A stretch of DNA of 64,000 nucleotides from Anaeromusa acidaminophila DSM 3853 (GTDB lineage: Bacteria; Bacillota; Negativicutes; Anaeromusales; Anaeromusaceae): NCBI RefSeq assembly GCF_000374545.1, contig NZ_KB894585.1, positions 62,001 through 126,000 of the forward strand, in the 5' to 3' direction. Under the pieces are notes generated by a model that did no database searches, had not been told where the DNA came from, and was given only the letters and a program-made list of their open reading frames with translations. The translations under genes were made by a program, and so were the position numbers. Positions 57,686 to 64,000 of this stretch are shown here, piece after piece (position 1 is the first letter of the stretch; every line of letters starts with the position of its first letter).

Positions 57686-59521
57686 ATGGCGATCATTGCA
57701 GGGGTGGATATCGGCAATTCCACCACAGAAGTATGCCTGGCCAGAATTGATGCAGGTCAGCCCTTGCAATTTTTGGCCAGCAGCATTGTAAAAACAACCG
57801 GGATTAAGGGGACGCTGGCTAATGTGCCGGGCATCGTGCAGGCGATTCAGGACGCCTTAAAGAAGACCGGCCTTACCATGCGCGATTTGTCTCAGGTTCG
57901 TTTGAACGAAGCTACGCCGGTTATCGGCGATTTGGCAATGGAGACCATTACGGAAACCATTATTACCGAATCGACCATGATCGGGCACAATCCTTCCACG
58001 CCGGGCGGAATCGGTCTGGGCGTGGGCGTGACGATTCTTATGGAAGAATTGCCGCGCACCAATGCCGGGGAAAGCGTATTGTGTATTATTCCCCGGGGAG
58101 TTGATTTTGAAGACGCTGCCAAAACGCTCAATGCGGCCTTAGCCCGAGGAGTTGACGTGCAAGGCGCCATCGTCTGTCAGGATGATGCGGTGCTCATTGC
58201 CAACCGGGTAAACAAAGCGATGCCCATTTTGGACGAGGTGGCGTTTATCGACAAAGTTCCTTTGCACATGTTGGCGGCTGTTGAGGTGGCCGAAGCGGGA
58301 CGAACCATTACGACCCTGTCCAATCCCTATGGCATTGCGACGGTCTTTGGCCTGAACGCGGACGAAACCAAGATGGTAGTGCCTATTGCCAGAGCCTTGA
58401 TCGGCAATCGTTCCGCAGTGGTGGTGCGTACGCCTCAAGGGGATGTCAAGGCGCGCGCCATTCCGGCCGGTTTTATTACCGTGCTGGGGCAAAAGGGACG
58501 GAACGAAGTGGATGTGGAGGCTGGCGCCTCGAAAATCATGGAAGCCGTGGAACGTGTGCAGCCGGTACAGGATGTGCAAGGAGAAGCGGGAACCAATGTC
58601 AATGGCATGCTGGAACGTGTGCGGCAGGTCATGGGCGATTTGACGGCGCAGCCTTTAGGCGAAATGAAAATCCAGGACATCTTGGCGGTGGATACCTTTG
58701 TGCCTCAAAAGGTGCAAGGCGGTCTGGCCGGCGAATTTGCCTTGGAGAATGCCGTGGCCTTGGCGGCCATGGTGAAAACCAGCCGGTTGCCGATGCAGCA
58801 GATTGCTGATCGGCTGACGTCCGAACTGGGAATCGGCGTGGTCATCGCCGGCGTAGAAGCGAATATGGCCATTTTGGGAGCCATGACAACACCGGGAACG
58901 GATAAGCCTTTGGCGATTCTGGATATGGGCGGCGGTTCGACCGATGCGGCTATTATCACCCGCGATGAAAAGGTGCATGCCATTCATCTTGGCGGCGCCG
59001 GAGACATGGTGACCATGTTGATCAATTCGGAGCTAGGGTTGAATGATTTGTCCCTGGCGGAAGAAATCAAAAAGTATCCTTTGGCCAAGGTGGAAAGCCT
59101 GTACCATATTCGTCTGGAAGACGGCACAGTGCGCTTTTTCTCGGAGCATCTGCCGCCGCATGTCTTCGCTAGAAACGTAATTTTAAAAGAAGACGATATG
59201 GTTCCCATTCCGACGGATCATGCGCTGGATCGCATTCGCCATGTCCGGCGGGAGGCCAAGAAAAGAGTGTTCGTGACCAATGCGCTGCGGTCGTTGGCGC
59301 GAGTGGCTCCGACGGGAAACATTCGGCACATTGAGTTCGTGGTTCTTGTTGGCGGTTCGGCGCTGGATTTTGAAGTTGCGGATATGGTAAGCGATGCGTT
59401 GGCTGAATATGGCATTGTTTGCGGTCGCGGCAACATTCGAGGTTGTGAAGGCCCGCGCAACGCCGTAGCTACTGGCTTGGTGCTGTCGTATACGCATGAA
59501 GGCCCTGGCAGAGAGGCGTGA
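57686..59521 (+). CDS. pduG: Diol dehydratase reactivase, large subunit
   Basis: The 611-residue ATP-dependent reactivase exchanges damaged cobalamin on the dehydratase. It has actin/Hsp70-like motifs: IAGVDIGNSTTEVCLA at the start and LDMGGGSTDAAII at about 413. Length matches DdrA/PduG. Its last codon overlaps pduH by 4 bases (GTGA). Confidence 0.96.
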   Translation: MAIIAGVDIGNSTTEVCLARIDAGQPLQFLASSIVKTTGIKGTLANVPGIVQAIQDALKKTGLTMRDLSQVRLNEATPVIGDLAMETITETIITESTMIGHNPSTPGGIGLGVGVTILMEELPRTNAGESVLCIIPRGVDFEDAAKTLNAALARGVDVQGAIVCQDDAVLIANRVNKAMPILDEVAFIDKVPLHMLAAVEVAEAGRTITTLSNPYGIATVFGLNADETKMVVPIARALIGNRSAVVVRTPQGDVKARAIPAGFITVLGQKGRNEVDVEAGASKIMEAVERVQPVQDVQGEAGTNVNGMLERVRQVMGDLTAQPLGEMKIQDILAVDTFVPQKVQGGLAGEFALENAVALAAMVKTSRLPMQQIADRLTSELGIGVVIAGVEANMAILGAMTTPGTDKPLAILDMGGGSTDAAIITRDEKVHAIHLGGAGDMVTMLINSELGLNDLSLAEEIKKYPLAKVESLYHIRLEDGTVRFFSEHLPPHVFARNVILKEDDMVPIPTDHALDRIRHVRREAKKRVFVTNALRSLARVAPTGNIRHIEFVVLVGGSALDFEVADMVSDALAEYGIVCGRGNIRGCEGPRNAVATGLVLSYTHEGPGREA

Positions 59522-60018
59522 AGACGATGTTGGGAGATCAGAAAGTCCGGCCCAGTGTATTTCTCGCTGTGGCGGCTCACGACAAGTTGGAGGCCAAACT
59601 GCGCGAGATTAAGGCTGGCATGGAAGAAGAAGGCATACCCTGGAGACTCACAGAGCAGGAAACAGGAGACGCTGCCCGCTTAGCGCATGAAGCAGCCTTC
59701 GCGTCGCCCCTGGGGGTGGGCGTAGGCGTTAGTGGCGAGGGGCTGTGCATCCATTACCGCAAATTGGCACTGGAAGAGCCGCTTTTTATACATCCTGGGC
59801 CTGGAGATCCGAGCGTGTGGCGGTTGTTTGGGTATAACGCCGCCAGGCTTGTCAAAGGCATTCCTTTTAAGGAAAAGGCTGAGGAAGTCGGCGTGCCTGC
59901 CGGCGAGGCGGAAGCGGTAGCGGAAGAAGATCTGACCTCGTTGGTAGCGGAGATTGTCCGCAGGATGTTGCAAGAAACGGCGGGGGCCCCGGGAGGGCCA
60001 GGAGGCCATGGGAGGTGA
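59518..60018 (+). CDS. pduH: Diol dehydratase reactivase, small subunit
   Basis: The 166-residue protein resembles the medium subunit fold ([20 protein letters not shown]) and works with PduG. A GTG start overlaps the pduG stop; an ATG three codons later is an alternative. The end is Gly/Pro-rich. It is 4 bases from the PduK start. Confidence 0.9.
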   Translation: MKTMLGDQKVRPSVFLAVAAHDKLEAKLREIKAGMEEEGIPWRLTEQETGDAARLAHEAAFASPLGVGVGVSGEGLCIHYRKLALEEPLFIHPGPGDPSVWRLFGYNAARLVKGIPFKEKAEEVGVPAGEAEAVAEEDLTSLVAEIVRRMLQETAGAPGGPGGHGR

Positions 60019-60022
60019 ATGC

Positions 60023-60628
60023 ATGGTCAGACAAGCATTAGGTATGATTGAAGCCGTTGGCTTGCCTGTCGCCATTACGGCGGCGGATGCAGCTGTAAAA
60101 TCGGCTAATGTAAAATTAGTAGGTTATGAATTGGCGAAAGGCAGCGGCATGGTCCTGATCAAAGTGGTCGGCGACGTAGGCGCCGTAAAGGCGGCTGTAG
60201 AAGCCGGCAGCGCCGCTGCGGCAAGAGTGGGGCGCATTGTCGCCACTCATGTCATCCCCCGGCCGCACCAGGAGTTGGATTGTATACTTCTTACCAAAGA
60301 AACGGTAGGAACGAAGCTGGAAACTGCGGTGGAAGAAATGCCGGAAGAGCAAGCAGAGATGGAAGCGGAAGAAGAACCGCCCATAGCGTCGGAGCCGGAA
60401 AAAAACGTGCCGGAAGAAACGTCTGCGGAAGCCGAAATAGAGACCATGGTTGAGGAAGAGCTTGAAACCGTGGAGGAAGAACAGGAACTTCTGAGCGAAG
60501 AGCCAGCCGTTGATCCGGCGGATAGCTGCAATTTGTGTCACGATCCAAATTGCCCGAGGCGTAAGGGTGATCCTCGTAATACTTGCCTGCATTATGGAAA
60601 AAACGACAAGGAGGATGAATCAATATGA
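60023..60628 (+). CDS. pduK: Shell protein PduK with acidic linker and Cys cluster
   Basis: The 201-residue protein has an N-terminal BMC domain ([20 protein letters not shown]), an extremely Glu-rich linker at about 100-165, and a C-terminal CNLC...CPRRKG...C set that fits a metal or iron-sulfur site, as described for PduK. It may sit in the shell with its tail inside. ATG 60023 follows GGAGGTG; a longer frame would run into pduH. The end overlaps pduJ by 4 bases. Confidence 0.9.
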   Translation: MVRQALGMIEAVGLPVAITAADAAVKSANVKLVGYELAKGSGMVLIKVVGDVGAVKAAVEAGSAAAARVGRIVATHVIPRPHQELDCILLTKETVGTKLETAVEEMPEEQAEMEAEEEPPIASEPEKNVPEETSAEAEIETMVEEELETVEEEQELLSEEPAVDPADSCNLCHDPNCPRRKGDPRNTCLHYGKNDKEDESI

Positions 60629-60903
60629 GTGGAGAGGCATTGGGAATGGTTGAAACCAAAGGCTTGGTAGGTGCGATCGAAGCAGCTGACGCCATGGTGA
60701 AAGCAGCCAACGTAAGCCTAGTTGGGTATGAAAAAATCGGTTCCGGTTTGGTAACCGTTATGGTGCGCGGTGACGTAGGCGCGGTGAAAGCGGCTACCGA
60801 TACCGGCGCTGCAGCAGCGCAACGGGTTGGCGAGCTGATTTCGGTGCACGTCATTCCGCGTCCGCATACGGACATTGAGAAAATTCTTCCTAAATCTTTA
60901 TAA
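60625..60903 (+). CDS. pduJ: Hexameric shell protein PduJ/PduA-like
   Basis: The 92-residue protein is nearly the same as PduA at 53682 over the BMC domain, with differences mainly at the end ([16 protein letters not shown]). Two close paralogues of this kind, PduA and PduJ, are usual in pdu operons and form the bulk of the shell. ATG overlaps the pduK stop. Confidence 0.95.
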   Translation: MSGEALGMVETKGLVGAIEAADAMVKAANVSLVGYEKIGSGLVTVMVRGDVGAVKAATDTGAAAAQRVGELISVHVIPRPHTDIEKILPKSL

Positions 60904-60927
60904 TTTCTATGGTAACGAGGTGAGAGG

Positions 60928-61587
60928 ATGGACAGCGCAACGATCGAAGCCATTGTGACCCAGGTTTTGCAGTCTTTGGCGGTAGAGCCGGAAGCAATGG
61001 CGGTGACGGAAGGGATTCCTGTCGGGATATCAAACCGGCACATCCACCTCTCTGCTGAGCATATGGAGATTTTGTTCGGCTGTGGCAGCCAGTTGACTCG
61101 CCAAAAAGATTTGAAACAGGTGGGGGAATTTGCGGCAGCGGAAACAGTGACGTTGGTTGGGCCTAAGGGAGTAATTCGCAATGTGCGCGTCCTAGGGCCC
61201 ATCCGCGGCACGACGCAGGTGGAAATTTCCCGTACCGACGGCTTTGCTTTGGGAGTCAAAGCGCCTGTACGGGATTCCGGCGATATCGAAGGAAGCGCCG
61301 GAATTATCCTAACAGGACCTTGCGGCGCAGTAACTTTGGAAAAGGGTGTTATCTGCGCAGCCAGACATATTCATATGCACAATGATGATGCCCGCCGCTT
61401 CGGTGTGAAAGACGGCGAGCGGGTCATAGTGGAGGTTGACGGTCCGCGAGGAGCGGACTTGAAACATGTTTTGGTTCGGGTGAAAGAAGAGTTTCGCTTG
61501 GAAATGCACATTGATACGGACGAAGCCAATGCCCTGGGCATTGGTCCGGGGGCTACGGTGACACTGCGCCGGGAACAGGAGGCGTAA
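60928..61587 (+). CDS. pduL: Phosphate propanoyltransferase PduL
   Basis: The 219-residue enzyme converts propionyl-CoA (or 3-hydroxypropionyl-CoA) to the acyl phosphate inside the compartment. Two zinc-binding beta-barrel repeats are marked by VGISNRHIHLSAEHM and later CAARHIHMHNDDARRFG. The first 20 residues (SATIEAIVTQVLQSLAV) form an encapsulation-type helix. Confidence 0.95.
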   Translation: MDSATIEAIVTQVLQSLAVEPEAMAVTEGIPVGISNRHIHLSAEHMEILFGCGSQLTRQKDLKQVGEFAAAETVTLVGPKGVIRNVRVLGPIRGTTQVEISRTDGFALGVKAPVRDSGDIEGSAGIILTGPCGAVTLEKGVICAARHIHMHNDDARRFGVKDGERVIVEVDGPRGADLKHVLVRVKEEFRLEMHIDTDEANALGIGPGATVTLRREQEA

Positions 61588-61588
61588 A

Positions 61589-62389
61589 GTGGAACGGGAA
61601 GACATAATCCGTTTGGTGACGGAAGAAGTCATGCGGCGTTTAGGAACGCCGCAGCCTGTGCAGCCAGCGGTCAAACAGGCGCTGGCCTTGTTTACAGGCG
61701 GCGCGTTGGGCCTGGAAGAGGCGCTGGCGCAACTGGCGCAGTTGCAGAATCAGGGCGTTCGTTTAACTGCTGTCTTATCCAAGGCGGCGGAGACGGTGAT
61801 CGGTGTAGAGCGATTGCGCAAGGCGCTGGGAATGGAGCTGGACATTCGTTTGGCGACAGATCCTTTGCCGAAACAAGACCTAAAAGAGGCTGATGTCGTG
61901 CTTGTGCCTGTATTGACGCAGAACACTGCGGCTAAACTGGCTCGCACCTTAGCAGACACAACTATTTCGACCCTGGTGATGCAGGCGCTCTTAATGGGGA
62001 AAGCGGTCATTGCCGCGCGTAATGCCGCGGATCCCAAGGATCCTTGGCGTGTCCATGGAGGCATGGGCGCAGCCAGACCGACGTTAACTCGAGCATTACA
62101 GGATAATCTGAAAACCTTGGAATCCTACGGGGTGGCGTTGGTGGACGCCGGTGCGCTAGCGGCTGAGGCTATGCAACAGCTGGGCGTGACTACTGGCGTG
62201 ATGACGAAAGCAAAAGAAACTGCACAAAAACCGTCTTTGCCCAAAGGGCAGGGAAGGCGGGTTATTGACGCGGCGATGATTCAAGTGCGGGCAGCTCAAG
62301 GGGAATCCATCCTGACGGTTGGTCCCCAAGACCTGGTGACGCCCTTGGCGCGCGATGTGGCTCGGGAGTGCGGTGTGGAACTCAGATAA
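61589..62389 (+). CDS. Flavoprotein-like microcompartment protein of unknown role
   Basis: The 266-residue protein begins with an amphipathic helix (EDIIRLVTEEVMRRLG) similar to those of PduD, PduE and PduL, followed by a Rossmann-like region (LALFTGGALGLEEALAQLAQ, DVVLVPVLTQNTAAKLA, GKAVIAARNAADPK) that resembles the flavoprotein/decarboxylase fold. It has no clear match to a named Pdu protein. GTG start behind AGGAGGCG at the end of pduL. Its location and helix point to a compartment cargo or shell-attached enzyme. Confidence 0.65.
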   Translation: MEREDIIRLVTEEVMRRLGTPQPVQPAVKQALALFTGGALGLEEALAQLAQLQNQGVRLTAVLSKAAETVIGVERLRKALGMELDIRLATDPLPKQDLKEADVVLVPVLTQNTAAKLARTLADTTISTLVMQALLMGKAVIAARNAADPKDPWRVHGGMGAARPTLTRALQDNLKTLESYGVALVDAGALAAEAMQQLGVTTGVMTKAKETAQKPSLPKGQGRRVIDAAMIQVRAAQGESILTVGPQDLVTPLARDVARECGVELR

Positions 62390-62413
62390 CCCAGAGGAAT
62401 GGGAGAATGTAAC

Positions 62414-63418
62414 ATGAGTGTGTATACGCGAACCGGAGATGGCGGTACAACCAGCTTATACAGTAAGGAACGCGTTTCTAAAGACGACATAAGAGTCGAG
62501 GCCTACGGCACGGTGGATGAAGCCAGCGCGGCTATGGGCGCAGCTCGGGCGTTAGTGGCTTGTTTTCCCTGGGCGGAAGAATGCTTGCAAACGCTGCAAA
62601 GCGAGCTGATCGATTTGAATGCCGACTTGGCGACGTACTTTACCGAGCAGGCCCCAGGGCGCATTACTGAAATCCATGTGGCCAGGCTGGAGGCAGTCAT
62701 CGATGAAATGGAGCAACGGCGCATTCCTCAGCATTATTTTGTTACTCCCGGCGAGTCGAAGGCCAGCGCGGCGTTGGATGTGGCGCGCACCATTGTGCGC
62801 CGCGCCGAACGGCGTACGATTACCTTAAGCCAAAAGGCCTTTGTTCCCGAAGCGGACCGCCGTTATTTGAACCGCCTGTCAGATTTACTTTTTGTGATGG
62901 CTCGCTGTGTGGAGCAAGAAGAGGTGGTGCAAAAGGCAACGGCCCAAATTGTGGAGCGTTTGACAAATGGGCAACAGCGTCCGGGAGGCTCGGCTTGCAA
63001 GGAGGCGAAAACCTTGCTGGATAAGGCGAAACAGATTCTTGAAGAAGCGGAATATAAGGCCATGGAAATCGGTGTACCTATGGTTATTGCTGTGGTAGAC
63101 GCCGGAGGCAACTTAGTAGCGCAGCATCGAATGGATGGCTCTCTTTTGGCCAGCATTTCGCTGGCTTTGGATAAAGCCTATACGGCGGCAGCGCTTAAGA
63201 TGTCTACGGAGGAAGTGGCGCAATTGGTGCAGCCGGGAGGTCCCTTGTATGGTCTTAATACGGCGCAGCAAGGACGCTTTGTTGTTTTCGGCGGCGGTTT
63301 GCCGCTGCTAAGCGGCAAAGAGGTCATAGGCGGAATCGGCGTCAGCGGCGGCGCGGTGCATGAAGACGTACAAGTTGCCAATGCGGCTTTGGCCGCCTGG
63401 AAAAACGTCCGAGCCTAA
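62414..63418 (+). CDS. pduO: PduO: cobalamin adenosyltransferase fused to heme-binding domain
   Basis: The N-terminal half (about 1-185) is a PduO-type ATP:cob(I)alamin adenosyltransferase with YTRTGDGGTTSLYSK and RTIVRRAERR; it makes adenosylcobalamin for the dehydratase. The C-terminal half is a GlcG/HbpS-like domain (IAVVDAGGNLVAQHRMDGS) known to bind heme or corrin. The 334-residue fusion is typical of pdu loci. ATG 62414 is used; the upstream frame adds 5 residues. Confidence 0.93.
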   Translation: MSVYTRTGDGGTTSLYSKERVSKDDIRVEAYGTVDEASAAMGAARALVACFPWAEECLQTLQSELIDLNADLATYFTEQAPGRITEIHVARLEAVIDEMEQRRIPQHYFVTPGESKASAALDVARTIVRRAERRTITLSQKAFVPEADRRYLNRLSDLLFVMARCVEQEEVVQKATAQIVERLTNGQQRPGGSACKEAKTLLDKAKQILEEAEYKAMEIGVPMVIAVVDAGGNLVAQHRMDGSLLASISLALDKAYTAAALKMSTEEVAQLVQPGGPLYGLNTAQQGRFVVFGGGLPLLSGKEVIGGIGVSGGAVHEDVQVANAALAAWKNVRA

Positions 63419-63481
63419 GAAAGCGCGGTTTTGGCCGACTGCTTTCGAAACGGCGCAGTAGCGCCGGAAGGAGGAACAAGA

Positions 63482-64000
63482 ATGGTAGTAGATCAGGCGC
63501 TGATAGCAAAAATCACCGCTGAAATTGTAGCTTCATTGCAAGGCGGCGAAGGAAACGCGAAGCAAGTGCAAGACGGCATTTTTGATACGGTTGATGAAGC
63601 CGTTGCCGCCGCTCGCAAGGCGTATAAAGAATTGAAACAATTTTCTCGTATGGAACGGGAAAAGTTCGTGCAGGCTATACGGGATGCCGCTTATACCAAC
63701 GCGTCTACCATGGCGGAAATGGCGGTATGGGAAAGCGGTATGGGCCGTGTAAGCGACAAAATTCTCAAAAATCAGCTGGCAGCTACGAAAAGCCCGGGTA
63801 CGGAGGATCTGAAACCGACCGCCTGGACCGGGGATGATGGCTTGACTCTGCTGGAAATGGGACCGTACGGAGTGATTGGCTCCATTACGCCGACCACCAA
63901 CCCTACGGAAACCATCATTTGCAACGGCATCGGCATGATTGCCGCAGGCAATGCGATTTTCTTCAGCCCTCATCCGACGGCGAAGAATACCTCTCTTTGG
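63482..64000 (+). CDS. pduP: CoA-acylating propionaldehyde dehydrogenase PduP, N-terminal part
   Basis: The window ends after 173 codons. The first 18 residues (VVDQALIAKITAEIVASLQ) are an encapsulation helix, then a linker and the aldehyde dehydrogenase fold with LLEMGPYGVIGSITPTTNPT. It would oxidise propionaldehyde or 3-hydroxypropionaldehyde to the CoA ester for PduL. The ATG has GGAAGGAGG upstream. The catalytic Cys lies beyond the window. Confidence 0.95.
   Translation, partial: MVVDQALIAKITAEIVASLQGGEGNAKQVQDGIFDTVDEAVAAARKAYKELKQFSRMEREKFVQAIRDAAYTNASTMAEMAVWESGMGRVSDKILKNQLAATKSPGTEDLKPTAWTGDDGLTLLEMGPYGVIGSITPTTNPTETIICNGIGMIAAGNAIFFSPHPTAKNTSLW

Overview
The window looks like chromosome from an anaerobic, motile, diderm Firmicute of the Negativicutes, most probably a Sporomusaceae relative. 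This is inferred from the gene set: Firmicute-type flagellar order and leaders, spo-like sigma-D promoters, a cobalamin/propanediol microcompartment locus, and envelope genes typical of diderms (a heptose phosphatase GmhB, a divergent polysaccharide deacetylase). No rRNA or tRNA was seen, so the placement rests on protein and operon style only. Base composition is roughly balanced, except for a visibly AT-richer flagellin-glycosylation block at about 21.7-33.5 kb.

Layout. 0-5 kb: end of a LuxR-type regulator, then glpABC (anaerobic glycerol-3-phosphate dehydrogenase) behind a near-consensus promoter and a terminator-containing leader. 5-13 kb: lower glycolysis, pyk-gap-pgk-tpiA-gpmI-eno, with hairpins between several genes. 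13-15 kb: an endonuclease-less group II intron placed 8 bases behind the eno terminator, followed by repeats and an HD-GYP gene on the minus strand. 16-22 kb: flagellar genes yvyF-flgM-flgN, a small repeat-bounded insertion (GIY-YIG protein, RelBE-like pair), then fliW-csrA-fliW2-hag. 21.7-33.5 kb: flagellin glycosylation, with a Maf-type transferase and a full pseudaminic acid pathway (PseB, C, F, G, H, I) plus amidation genes (PseA, HisH- and HisF-like), a methylase and a radical SAM protein. 33.6-38.7 kb: fliD, a FliT-like gene, flaG, fliS, gmhB and a second FliD-like gene. 38.7-42.6 kb: a candidate structured RNA ahead of a zinc-ribbon gene, two solute-binding lipoproteins and a polysaccharide deacetylase. 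42.8-64 kb: a B12-dependent diol/glycerol dehydratase microcompartment locus with its cobalamin-assembly genes (cobS, cobC, riboswitch-controlled cobT), a PocR-type sensor kinase and AraC-type response regulator, and the pdu operon, which runs off the window inside pduP.

How it fits together. Glycerol-3-phosphate oxidation feeds dihydroxyacetone phosphate into the glycolytic genes next door. The pdu locus would dehydrate glycerol or 1,2-propanediol inside a protein shell, using adenosylcobalamin made or repaired by PduO and the Cob enzymes; the DhaT-like alcohol dehydrogenase can consume the aldehyde. The flagellar block shows a CsrA-FliW-Hag control circuit with two FliW paralogues, and sigma-D promoters in front of flgM, hag and fliD. 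A family of purine-rich inverted-repeat elements, often enclosing the common GAGATTGC...GCAATCTC palindromic repeat, sits in most of the large intergenic gaps and is the least explained structure in the window, together with the candidate RNA at 38.8-39.05 kb.
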